Under the pieces are notes generated by a model. It saw only the letters and a program-made list of their open reading frames with translations, was not told the DNA's origin and did no database searches. A program made the translations under genes and the position numbers. A DNA stretch of 64,000 nucleotides from Enterococcus avium ATCC 14025 (GTDB lineage: Bacteria > Bacillota > Bacilli > Lactobacillales > Enterococcaceae): NCBI RefSeq assembly GCF_000406965.1, contig NZ_KE136364.1:238401-302400 (forward strand). The letters run 5' to 3'. Below, in pieces: positions 55,804 to 63,963 of the stretch. The number at the start of each line of letters is the position of its first letter. Position 1 is the first letter of the stretch.

Positions 55804-58800
55804 ATGAAGTATGATTTTGATTTGTCGCTTGAAGAACATACAAGTGTTGGGAAGATTATTAGCCAGATCCCTGAAAGTTCATCTGTTTTAGAATTTGGTC
55901 CAGGTAATGGTCGAATGACTAAGTATCTAATCAATGAAAAAAAATGTGAAGTATCAATTGTTGAGTTTGATCCGATCTTATTTGAGCACGTCATGGGCTT
56001 TGCCCAAGACGGCTTTTTAGGAAACATTGAAGAATATAAATGGTGCGATCATTTTGCCGGTAAAAGCTTCGATTTTATTATCTTTGCAGATGTTTTAGAG
56101 CATTTGACTGATTCGGAAAAAGCGCTGGAGAAGGCCAGTAAATTTTTGGCTCAAAATGGAGAGATACTATTAACATTCCCGAATTTGGCGCATAATTCAG
56201 TACTGATTGATTTGTTTAATAATAAATTGGACTGGAAACAATACGGTTTACTGGATCGCACACATAACAGTTTTTATACGCAAAAAGGATTCGAAGAGCT
56301 ATTTGATCGAATTGGTTTGTCAATACGTCGAGAAGACTTTACTTACGCACAGGTTGGACAAAATGAACTGTCTGCGAGTTACGAAGACTTGCCTGAGATG
56401 GTTCGTTATGATTTCAAAAATCGTCCCTTTGGCGAAGTTTATCAATATTTTTATGCATTGCGCAAAGAACCTGTTACGAATCCAGAGCGTGTCGAACCAA
56501 TTAATTCAAATTACAATAAGCAAATACAATTAGCTTATCTTATTAATGGTAAATTTGAAGTAGAGCCGTATATATTTAATAATCAAACCGGCGAAAATAA
56601 AAGTACCGTTCATCATGCACCTGAGGATACTAAGAAATTAAGAATTGTTATCGGTAAAGTTCCTGCTTCAATTCAACTATCTGTTATTGTGGAAAATAGG
56701 CTCCTGAAAATTGAAGAAACAAATGCTTCTTGGTACCAAGAAGATCTTTTTATGTTCCCTGAGATTGCAGAAGAGCCTTATGTGGTTGTTGATGGAGCAG
56801 CAATAGCCGGAAAAGAATATTCAGTAAATGTAAATGTTTTAAATGAAGAAGAATTCTTCCCAGCAGAAGAAAAAATGATGGATGACCTCAGATACGAAAA
56901 GGGATTAAATCGTTTACTTTCTTTGAAACTGAACTATCTAGATAAGTATGGCTATCAGTTGAAGAATATTCCTTTTTTAGAGCTAGAACCAGGAATTGAA
57001 ATAGAAGGAATCAAATTAACGATTGAGACGATTGAAAATAATGAATCTGAAAATGAAGCCATTATAAAAGGGTGGGGATTTTCAGAAGCTACGAAGGCGC
57101 CATTAGATTTTTTAATGGCAGAATCGGTGAAACAAATGAATGTTAATCGTATCTATCGCCCAGATGTCAATGAAGTATTTGGAATAGCATCCGCAGATAA
57201 GTTTGGCTTTATTCTAACGATTAAAGATTTGCAAATAACGGATGGTGTGAAGCTGCTTCTAATAGACGATCAAGATCAAATTTATCCAGTTGTAGCACGA
57301 AGGATAAAGACTGCGAATACAACTACGGCAAGAAAAATTCGCCGTTTGCTTGGATCAATCAAACGAAATGGCTTTGCTGGAGCGATAAAGAATTATCAAC
57401 GCTCTAAACAACAAAGTGCGAATTATGAAGAATGGATGACAAAGGTTGAAGAACCGTATCGTTCACAACTAATCGAAGCATCAAGAGGATTAGCTTTTCA
57501 GCCTAAAATTTCTTTGGTTGTACCAGTGTATAACGTTGATGAAAAATGGCTGCGAGCTTGTGTGGATTCTTTGAAGAATCAACTTTATTCCAATTGGGAA
57601 CTTTGTTTAGCAGATGATGCTTCACCAAAGGCTCACATCAAGCCTTTGTTACAGGAATTAGCAGCAGAAGACGAACGCATAAAAGTTGTTCTTCGTGAAA
57701 AGAATGGACATATTTCCGAAGCTACCAACTCAGCGATTGAGGTGGCAACTGGAGAGTATATTGGCTTTTTAGATAATGACGATATTCTAGCAGATACAGC
57801 ACTTCTAGCAGTTGTTAGTGCCTTAAATGAAGATCAAAACCGTGAATTTATTTACACGGATGAAGATAAGCTCTCAATGAGTGGCAAACGTTTTGATCCA
57901 TTTTTTAAACCGAACTGGAATGAAACGTTATTACTTGGACACAATTATATTACACATTTTGTAGTTGTGAAGCGTTCAATCATAGAAGCAATCGGTGGTT
58001 TACGAACGGAATTTAATGGCAGTCAGGATTATGACTTTGTGCTACGTGCAACAGAAGCAGCAAAAGAAATTTATCATATACCGAATATTCTTTACCATTG
58101 GCGAACGATAGAAACATCAGTGGCGATGGATCCTCAAAGCAAAGAATACGCTTATGTAGCAGGTCAGAATGCGTTACAAGCAGCGCTTGACCGTCGCAAT
58201 CTAAACGGTGTTGTAACCATGACAAAAAATTATGGTGCTTATAAGATCGACTTTAATTATCATACAGAACCAAAAGTTTCGATTATTTTGAGTGGGAAAA
58301 CGAGTGAAGAACAATTAGAACAACTTTTAATCACCGAGTGGTCTGATTTTGAAATTTTGACTAATCATTCTGATGTAGCCGATGAACGTGTTCGGATATT
58401 TACTGGCAAAAATGAAAATGAACTTGCCGAAGCAGCCGAGGGTGATTTTTTAGTGTTCTTGTCTGAAAAATTAGTCCCGACAAAATCTACTTGGTTAAAA
58501 GAAGCAACAAATTTTTTACGCTTGCCTAATGTGGGAGCAGTCACTGGGAAGATTATTAGTAAAGACGAGGCAATCCTTTACTGCGGTGTGACGATTGATT
58601 CTACCCACGAAGGAATAGTGTACGAACAGCAGGGACTATCAAACAAGACGATTGGGACGTATTTTCGTCCGGCTCTGCCACGGGAAATCTACACAGCTAC
58701 AGAAGATGCATTGATTATTCAAAAAGATATATTTGTAGCATTAGACGGATTCGATCAATCATTGCCAGCAGCTATCAAAGGTATTGACATTTCGATTCGA

Positions 58801-58971
58801 TTGGCAAGAGAAAAAAAGAAACTGATTTTTGATCCCTATTTTGAAGTACGCTATCCTGGTGAAAATCATTTTAGTGTGAAAAAAGAAGCTTATGATATTT
58901 TAAGTAATAAATATTCTCAAGAATTGAATGATCCATTGGTCAATCCAAATCAATTCAGCATAGGAGGCTAA
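55804..58971 (+). CDS. Methyltransferase-GT2 fusion protein (EpaN-like)
   Basis: 1055-residue multidomain protein. Residues ~1-200 are a class I SAM methyltransferase (SSVLEFGPGNGRMTKYL, FDFIIFADVLEHLTDSEKAL, LLTFPNLAHNSVL). About 200-545 is a beta-rich region of unknown role. A GT2 domain (about 565-800) begins KISLVVPVYNVDEKWLRACV with the metal site FLDNDDILAD and DEDKL. The last ~230 residues look like a second GT2 that has lost its metal motif. The frame opens at 55750, but the ATG at 55804 follows GGAAGGA and the stop of the ATPase gene. Chain methylation and capping linked to export is a plausible role, inferred. Confidence 0.85.
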   Translation: MKYDFDLSLEEHTSVGKIISQIPESSSVLEFGPGNGRMTKYLINEKKCEVSIVEFDPILFEHVMGFAQDGFLGNIEEYKWCDHFAGKSFDFIIFADVLEHLTDSEKALEKASKFLAQNGEILLTFPNLAHNSVLIDLFNNKLDWKQYGLLDRTHNSFYTQKGFEELFDRIGLSIRREDFTYAQVGQNELSASYEDLPEMVRYDFKNRPFGEVYQYFYALRKEPVTNPERVEPINSNYNKQIQLAYLINGKFEVEPYIFNNQTGENKSTVHHAPEDTKKLRIVIGKVPASIQLSVIVENRLLKIEETNASWYQEDLFMFPEIAEEPYVVVDGAAIAGKEYSVNVNVLNEEEFFPAEEKMMDDLRYEKGLNRLLSLKLNYLDKYGYQLKNIPFLELEPGIEIEGIKLTIETIENNESENEAIIKGWGFSEATKAPLDFLMAESVKQMNVNRIYRPDVNEVFGIASADKFGFILTIKDLQITDGVKLLLIDDQDQIYPVVARRIKTANTTTARKIRRLLGSIKRNGFAGAIKNYQRSKQQSANYEEWMTKVEEPYRSQLIEASRGLAFQPKISLVVPVYNVDEKWLRACVDSLKNQLYSNWELCLADDASPKAHIKPLLQELAAEDERIKVVLREKNGHISEATNSAIEVATGEYIGFLDNDDILADTALLAVVSALNEDQNREFIYTDEDKLSMSGKRFDPFFKPNWNETLLLGHNYITHFVVVKRSIIEAIGGLRTEFNGSQDYDFVLRATEAAKEIYHIPNILYHWRTIETSVAMDPQSKEYAYVAGQNALQAALDRRNLNGVVTMTKNYGAYKIDFNYHTEPKVSIILSGKTSEEQLEQLLITEWSDFEILTNHSDVADERVRIFTGKNENELAEAAEGDFLVFLSEKLVPTKSTWLKEATNFLRLPNVGAVTGKIISKDEAILYCGVTIDSTHEGIVYEQQGLSNKTIGTYFRPALPREIYTATEDALIIQKDIFVALDGFDQSLPAAIKGIDISIRLAREKKKLIFDPYFEVRYPGENHFSVKKEAYDILSNKYSQELNDPLVNPNQFSIGG

Positions 58972-58975
58972 TCCA

Positions 58976-61120
58976 ATGGCAAAAAATGAACAAGTTTGCA
59001 TTGATCAATGCAAGTTCCAACCAGAGACGAATCAATTAGAGATCAGAGGATGGGCCCTTGATCTAGTTACTAAAGATGTGCCTACAATCACTGTTCATTC
59101 GGAAAATGTCACTAGCGATAAAATCGAGTGGTACCCACGTTCAGATGTGGCAGCCGCACATAAAACAAGTGCTAATCTGCAAATGGGTTTTGAGGTAATT
59201 ATTAAGGTAGAAAATCCAGATGAAAAAATATCGCTTGATTTTCATTTTAGTGATCATACACAAAATGAATCTTTTATTCCGAGAGAAAACATTGTAAAAG
59301 TATCAAAACAACCATCACAAATTCAGGAATTTTATGGCAAAGCACGTAAAGGCTTGGGTTATTTGAAACGCAACGGCTTAAAGAATACTTTACGTCGAAT
59401 CAAGTTGGAACAAAATAAGCAATCCGATGAAAGTTATCAGCAGTGGATCGTGGAAAATGAAAATTGGGATGCTGAGGCAATCAAAGCTGAAATCGCCGCA
59501 TTTGATTATCAGCCAGTTATTTCAATTTTGATGCCGGTTTATAACGTTGAAGAAAAATGGCTGGAGAAATGTATTGAGTCCGTTCAGAATCAGTTTTATC
59601 CTAACTGGGAATTGTGTATGGCAGATGATCATTCCACGGATGAATCCGTAAGACCGTTATTAGAAAAATATGCGGCTCAGGATTCTCGGATCAAAAATGT
59701 TTTCCGTTCTGAAAACGGTCATATTTCCAAAGCAACAAATTCTGCGTTAGAGATTGCGACTGGTGAGTTTGTTGCTTTACTAGATAATGACGATGAACTT
59801 GCACCAATTGCTTTGTACGAAGTTGCCAAGCGCTTAAACGAAAATGCGAATTTAGATTTGATATATAGTGATGAAGATAAGATTGATATGACAGGCAAAC
59901 GTTTTGACCCAGCCTTTAAGCCAGATTGGTCGCCTGATTTATTACTAGGTACGAATTATATTTCTCATTTAGGTGTTTATCGTCGTTCAATCATGGAAAA
60001 AATCGGAGGATTTCGTGTTGGCTATGAAGGATCGCAAGATTATGACCTAGTTCTGCGTTTTACAGAACAAACAACTGCTGAGCGAATTGCACACATTCCA
60101 CAGATACTCTATTACTGGCGTATCCTACCAAGCTCAACAGCAGCCGATCAATCAACGAAAAGCTATGCTTTTGATGCGGGCTTAAAAGCTGTTCAGGATG
60201 CAATCAATCGACGCGGGATCGAGGCGACAGTTCAGCATGCGGCTGGAAATGGATTATATGATGTAGATTACAAAGTATTATCTGAGGACTTAGTCAGTGT
60301 GATCATACCTACACGTAATGGGTATGATGACGTGAAGCGTTGCGTAGATTCGATTATTGAAAAAACGACTTATTCAAATTATGAGATCATTCTGGCTGAT
60401 AACGGAAGTGATCAGCCAGAGATGCAGGAGCTTTATGCTGGGTACAAAAAGCAATTGGATGACCGTTTCATTGTAGAGTCGATCGATATTCCATTCAATT
60501 ATTCTCGCATCAATAATTTAGCTGCAAAAGTTGCTAAAGGAAAGTATCTGCTATTCCTAAATAATGACACAGAAGTAATCACGCCAGAATGGATGACTAA
60601 AATGGTTTCTTTTGCACAGTTTGAGCGTATTGGTTGTGTTGGTGCAAAATTATACTATCCAAACAATACGATTCAGCATGCTGGTGTAATACTAGGAATG
60701 GGTGGTGCCGCTGGGCATGGTCATCATACTTTCCCACGAGGAGATTTTGGTTATTTTGGAAAATTAGAGATCAACGTTGATTATTTAGCAGTTACTGCAG
60801 CATGCTTAATGATTCGAGCTAAAGATTTTGCTGAGTTGAAGGGCTTTGACGAAGAGTTGACTGTTGCTTTTAACGATGTTGATCTGTGTTTGCGAGAATA
60901 TGAGAAAGGTCACAACAATGTGTGGCTACATGGAGTCGAATTATACCACTTCGAATCTCAATCCCGAGGATACGAAAACACACCCGAAAAGCAAGCTCGG
61001 TTTGAAAAGGAAACCAAGTATATGGAAGACACTTGGACAAGCTATATTGAAAATGATCCGTATTATAATCCGAATTTGACGAGAAGTGGTGGAGATTTTT
61101 CGGTGCGAATAGGAAAGTGA
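58976..61120 (+). CDS. Tandem GT2 glycosyltransferase (EpaO-like)
   Basis: 714-residue protein. An N-terminal domain (about 1-120) resembles the middle region of the previous protein. Two complete GT2 domains follow. The first (about 180-420) has VISILMPVYNVEEKWLEKCI, ADDHSTDES, LLDNDDELAP and YSDEDKIDMTGK. The second (about 437-700) has VSVIIPTRNGYDDVKRCVDSI, LADNGSDQPE, LFLNNDTEVITPEWM and NDVDLCLREYEKG. Its first GT2 is closely similar to that of the upstream gene, so the pair probably arose by duplication. Likely a polymerising rhamnosyltransferase. A large terminator hairpin follows. Confidence 0.9.
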   Translation: MAKNEQVCIDQCKFQPETNQLEIRGWALDLVTKDVPTITVHSENVTSDKIEWYPRSDVAAAHKTSANLQMGFEVIIKVENPDEKISLDFHFSDHTQNESFIPRENIVKVSKQPSQIQEFYGKARKGLGYLKRNGLKNTLRRIKLEQNKQSDESYQQWIVENENWDAEAIKAEIAAFDYQPVISILMPVYNVEEKWLEKCIESVQNQFYPNWELCMADDHSTDESVRPLLEKYAAQDSRIKNVFRSENGHISKATNSALEIATGEFVALLDNDDELAPIALYEVAKRLNENANLDLIYSDEDKIDMTGKRFDPAFKPDWSPDLLLGTNYISHLGVYRRSIMEKIGGFRVGYEGSQDYDLVLRFTEQTTAERIAHIPQILYYWRILPSSTAADQSTKSYAFDAGLKAVQDAINRRGIEATVQHAAGNGLYDVDYKVLSEDLVSVIIPTRNGYDDVKRCVDSIIEKTTYSNYEIILADNGSDQPEMQELYAGYKKQLDDRFIVESIDIPFNYSRINNLAAKVAKGKYLLFLNNDTEVITPEWMTKMVSFAQFERIGCVGAKLYYPNNTIQHAGVILGMGGAAGHGHHTFPRGDFGYFGKLEINVDYLAVTAACLMIRAKDFAELKGFDEELTVAFNDVDLCLREYEKGHNNVWLHGVELYHFESQSRGYENTPEKQARFEKETKYMEDTWTSYIENDPYYNPNLTRSGGDFSVRIGK

Positions 61121-61167
61121 AATAGTTTCAAACGATTAAGCAAAATCAGATGATTCTAAAATTAAAT

Positions 61168-61229
61168 AGAGCGATACAAATCGGCCAAAAGATTGTTATA
61201 TCAGTCTTTTGGCCGATTTGTATCGCTCT
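61168..61229. terminator. Terminator after the Epa locus, 25-bp perfect stem
   Basis: The arms 61168-61192 and 61205-61229 are exact inverse complements over 25 bp with a 12-nt loop. Only TTAATTA follows, so the U-run is short, but such a long stem should stop transcription and would also work from the other strand. Confidence 0.8.
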
Positions 61230-61373
61230 TTAATTAGTACTATTAAAAACAAGATTATATTAACCAGTAGCTATCTATAAAAATTACTAGTACTTATGGT
61301 TGTGTTTGTAGTAGCAGATCATTTACCAAAAGTTTTAGGGATTATCCGGCTCCTTCTTATCTCCATCCGTGCA

Positions 61374-61426
61374 TATTACTGGAAAATTTGCAGTAATAAT
61401 TTTTCTTATTTAGTAAAACTAATAAG
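61374..61426 (+). other. Two adjacent hairpins upstream of the DUF1659 gene
   Basis: TATTACTG/CAGTAATA (61374-61381 with 61391-61398) is followed by ATTTTTC, terminator-like. CTTATTTAGT/ACTAATAAG (61405-61426, one bulge) is then followed by seven G. A perfect 11-bp palindrome TGCGATTCGCA (61446-61456) lies beyond. No coding frame is supported in 61231-61522, and no clear sigma-A promoter was found, so the small genes downstream may use a regulated or alternative promoter. Confidence 0.45.
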
Positions 61427-61522
61427 AGGGGGGGAGCGGTTATTTTGCGATTCGCACTTTTTTTAGAAATCGTTTATCTTTTAGTCACCGGCCGGAAACA
61501 AAAAAATTAGGAGGAAACAACC

Positions 61523-61726
61523 ATGGTTCAAAAAATCGGCAATAAACTACAAGTAGAAATCGATGCAGGCGGAGAAAAAACTAAGAAGATCACCTTTACA
61601 AATGTAATGGATGAGCCTAGCGAAGAGAAGGTCCTTGAACTGGGTGAAATTATGAAATCGCTATCAGTTGAAGGCAGCCAGCTAGACGGCGTGATCCTAA
61701 CCAGTCAATCACGTTATACCAAATAA
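61523..61726 (+). CDS. DUF1659 family small protein
   Basis: 67-residue protein, soluble, with the DUF1659-like layout: a short beta strand KLQVEIDAGGEKTKKITFTN, a helical stretch EEKVLELGEIMKSL and a final strand GVILTSQSRYT. DUF1659 genes usually precede a DUF2922 gene in Firmicutes, and that is what follows here. The RBS TAGGAGG is strong. Function unknown. Confidence 0.7.
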   Translation: MVQKIGNKLQVEIDAGGEKTKKITFTNVMDEPSEEKVLELGEIMKSLSVEGSQLDGVILTSQSRYTK

Positions 61727-61748
61727 ATCATAGAAAGGAAGAGAAAAA

Positions 61749-61960
61749 ATGCTAAAACTCGTCGCAACCTTTAAAAACAGCTTAGGGAAGAACACACCTG
61801 GAGCTTCAATGATCCCGATACTCAAAAGAGCGACACAGAGATCAAAGGATTACTGCAACGCATGACCGACGTCAAGCTTTGCCATAAGGATGGCGCAGAC
61901 CTCTTCAACACTGTCGAAAGCGCCAAGTACGTCGAAACGATTGAAACCATTATTTTTTAA
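61749..61960 (+). pseudogene. DUF2922 gene with a one-base frameshift
   Basis: Starts with ATG at 61749 (good RBS AAAGGAAG). The frame reads MLKLVATFKNSLGK, then runs out of phase to a TGA at 61863. A frame one base off continues the family sequence (HTWSFNDPDT, IKGLLQRMTDVKLC, DLFNTVESAKYVETIETI) to TAA at 61958-61960. Inserting one A in GGGAAG (61785-61790) restores a 70-residue DUF2922 protein. The distance of 212 nt, one short of 213, fits a single-base deletion. It could be a true mutation, a slippage site or a sequencing error. Confidence 0.75.
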
Positions 61961-62029
61961 TCAAACACTTTGAGGGGTAGCGGCAGTCTTGCCGCCCTCC
62001 TCTACTATCTAATGAAGGGATGAGAATCA

Positions 62030-62416
62030 ATGAATGTTATACAAACACTGTCGTTTCGGCAGTTATTCAACTTAAAAGCCAAAACACTCGAACAACGAAT
62101 CACCAATTTCTACCATGAAACACAAAACAGCAGTGTCACCATCAAATACATTTTAGCCTTAAAAGTACGCTGCCAATTAGGAGCGGCGGAGTTTGATCAC
62201 TTTCTAAAGGATCTTGTCCGCGAGGTATTTATGCACACCAAAGCTACCCGCACCATGAAACGTCTCTTTTATTATTTTGAAGACTACTTTATGGCACCGG
62301 AATGGCGGACTTTGAAACTGAGAGTCTTTCCAGTAAAAAAATTCGGTGAAACAGTTGTCTCTGTCGCTCGCTCCCTTATTTCATTTGTCCGACCAGAAGA
62401 AACTAGCGAACCTTGA
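62030..62416 (+). CDS. Hypothetical protein, 128 aa, unrecognised
   Basis: Basic, largely helical protein (VIQTLSFRQLFNLKAKTLEQRI, LALKVRCQLGAAEFDHFLKDLV, HTKATRTMKRLFYYFEDYF) with no clear signal peptide or TM helix. I do not recognise a family. The RBS GAAGGGATGAG precedes the ATG, and the gene is in line with the DUF1659/DUF2922 genes, so it probably belongs to the same unit. A short GTAGCGGCAGTCTTGCCGCC hairpin (about 61978-61997) lies before it. Confidence 0.6.
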   Translation: MNVIQTLSFRQLFNLKAKTLEQRITNFYHETQNSSVTIKYILALKVRCQLGAAEFDHFLKDLVREVFMHTKATRTMKRLFYYFEDYFMAPEWRTLKLRVFPVKKFGETVVSVARSLISFVRPEETSEP

Positions 62417-62467
62417 TGAAACCATGAACCAACCTACGCAGAAAAAATCAAAGAAAGGAACAGAACA

Positions 62468-63076
62468 ATGACCAAGGATTTAATTGCCACCTTTGGAAAA
62501 AGTGATGGCGGCACCCACAATTGGAAATATAAAGACCTCGATCCCAATTTGACGGCGCCACAGATCAAAGAAGCTTGCGAATTATTGACGAACTTAGATA
62601 TTTGTACACAAAACGGCGTAAAACTATTTGATTCTGTGGTCACCGCTAAGGTCTTGACCCATAAAGAAACTCTGATATTTGATCCAGAACATGAGACGAG
62701 AGGTGTTCGTTACGATGGCGAACCTGTTGAGGAAACGGTCTGTGAAGAGGTCCATTGCTGTGAAGTCGCGAAAAAACAGGAAGAAGAAGTCGCTTTGCCG
62801 ACTCCGAAACTATCCGCACTACCAACAACGCCGTATGGTCGCTATTTTAGACAATTAAGCACGATTGAAACTTCAGAAAAAACAGCGATTAAAGTAGAAA
62901 AAGAGTCGCTTCTGCAATCCAGATATAGCGAAACTAACGATCAGCACCCCACTGTTATGCCTTTGATTGAAGATTCATCAAATAAAGACACAAAAGAACA
63001 AAACAGACTGCTTCAATGGCTTCATCGGATCAGGAAGAAAAACAAGGAAGGGCCGCCTGAGACACCACGGAAATAG
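62468..63076 (+). CDS. DUF2922-like protein with a long charged C-terminal extension
   Basis: 202-residue protein. Residues 1-70 (MTKDLIATFGKSDGGTHNWK, LTAPQIKEACELLTNLDI, VKLFDSVVTAKVLTHKETLIF) align by eye with the frameshifted DUF2922 gene upstream. From about 70 the protein is charged and low in hydrophobicity, includes CEEVHCCEV, and ends in a basic WLHRIRKKNKEG tail. No TM helix is seen. The extension is not a normal part of DUF2922 proteins (about 70 aa). The RBS AAAGGAAC lies upstream. Function unknown. Confidence 0.65.
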   Translation: MTKDLIATFGKSDGGTHNWKYKDLDPNLTAPQIKEACELLTNLDICTQNGVKLFDSVVTAKVLTHKETLIFDPEHETRGVRYDGEPVEETVCEEVHCCEVAKKQEEEVALPTPKLSALPTTPYGRYFRQLSTIETSEKTAIKVEKESLLQSRYSETNDQHPTVMPLIEDSSNKDTKEQNRLLQWLHRIRKKNKEGPPETPRK

Positions 63077-63138
63077 GCCTTTTCCCAATTAAATCCGTTC
63101 ATTGACAACCACATACTGCGTAGGGATCAACAGCTATT

Positions 63139-63168
63139 AGCCCCTGCAAAAAGAAATTCGCAGGGGCT
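63139..63168. terminator. Hairpin before the holin-like gene
   Basis: Perfect 9-bp stem AGCCCCTGC/GCAGGGGCT (63139-63147 with 63160-63168) without a T-run on the + strand. It may be a terminator with a weak tail or an mRNA-processing or stability element between two genes of one unit. Confidence 0.5.
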
Positions 63169-63198
63169 ATCAATTAATTTAGAAAGCGAGGAATCTAT

Positions 63199-63399
63199 AT
63201 GATACAAATTCCCTTAATCAATTATCTATTCGGCGGAAGTCTGCCGATCATGGGCGTTTTTTTGACCATGGTTGGACTCGACCTCACCACCGGATACGTC
63301 AAAGCGTTGAAAAGTCATACCTGGGTGTCTTCGATTAACCTATATGGCTTGTTTACAAAATTCGTTACCTTTTCCTGTATACTTTTTGATACAATATAG
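63199..63399 (+). pseudogene. Truncated phage-type holin
   Basis: 66 residues: two hydrophobic segments with the toxin-secretion/phage-lysis holin pattern IMGVFLTMVGLDLTTGYVKALKSHTWVSSINLYGLFTKFVTF. Holins of this family are about 130-140 aa, so the second half is missing. After TKFVTF the sequence becomes unrelated and A/T-rich, and a stop follows within 10 codons. The RBS GCGAGG is intact. It was probably part of a DUF2922-holin(-lysin) unit cut short by a recombination that joined it to the acyltransferase fragment. Confidence 0.65.
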
Positions 63400-63425
63400 A
63401 TATTATGATTTGAGGTGGATGACAG

Positions 63426-63944
63426 TTGGATTTTATTTTTTTAATAATAGTTTTTTTTATTATTTCAAGTATTGATACTAATTCAGATTATTCTAATCAA
63501 AGTTTATCTGTTGAAACAACGACCAATCTACAGATAATTGCTGTATTATTTGTGATTTTACATCATTTATCGCAGATTCTTCGAGACTATCCTGATTCTT
63601 TTTTATCATCTAGATTGATAATTGCTGGCAGACTAGCAGTAGGACTATTTTTCTTTGTCTCAGGGTATGGACTAATCAAACAATTTAAACAGAAAGGTAA
63701 ATCTTATTTAGACACTTTTTTTAAGAAAAAAGGCATGAGTATCCTCTTACCTTTTTTACTAGCGATGATTGTTTATTTTGTATATCGCAATCTGATTGGT
63801 GAACTAAACTTTTCTGCGGCAATGTACTCATTAGTGAATGGGAACCCATTCGTTGGAAATGGTTGGTTTACTATGATGATTATATATTTGTATGTTGTTT
63901 TTTTGGGTTCTATAATATTTGGTGTTGTTACTCTTTCTGAGTGA
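63426..63944 (+). CDS. Acyltransferase-3 family protein, N-terminal half only
   Basis: 172-residue membrane protein with about five TM helices. It shows the start of an acyltransferase-3 (OafA/WecH-like) domain: LQIIAVLFVILHHLSQILRD (conserved His), IAGRLAVGLFFFVSGYGLIK and GNGWFTMMIIYLYVVF. Complete members are about 330-380 aa with ten TM helices, so roughly half is present. The start is a TTG with GAGGTG 9 nt upstream. The stop lies inside a terminator hairpin, so the gene is closed rather than running off the window. Such enzymes O-acylate wall polysaccharides; this one may be non-functional. Confidence 0.6.
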   Translation: MDFIFLIIVFFIISSIDTNSDYSNQSLSVETTTNLQIIAVLFVILHHLSQILRDYPDSFLSSRLIIAGRLAVGLFFFVSGYGLIKQFKQKGKSYLDTFFKKKGMSILLPFLLAMIVYFVYRNLIGELNFSAAMYSLVNGNPFVGNGWFTMMIIYLYVVFLGSIIFGVVTLSE

Positions 63945-63963
63945 GAACACCAAGTATTTTTTT
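63918..63963 (+). terminator. Terminator overlapping the end of the acyltransferase fragment
   Basis: TTGGTGTT (63919-63926) pairs AACACCAA (63946-63953) with a partly paired inner TTACTC/GAGTGA stem; ATTTTTTT follows. The TGA stop (63942-63944) is within the hairpin. Confidence 0.75.

Noticed and set aside
56207..56533. + strand ORF of 108 codons inside the methyltransferase-GT gene
   Set aside because: Alternative frame of a real coding region with no RBS or recognisable motif.
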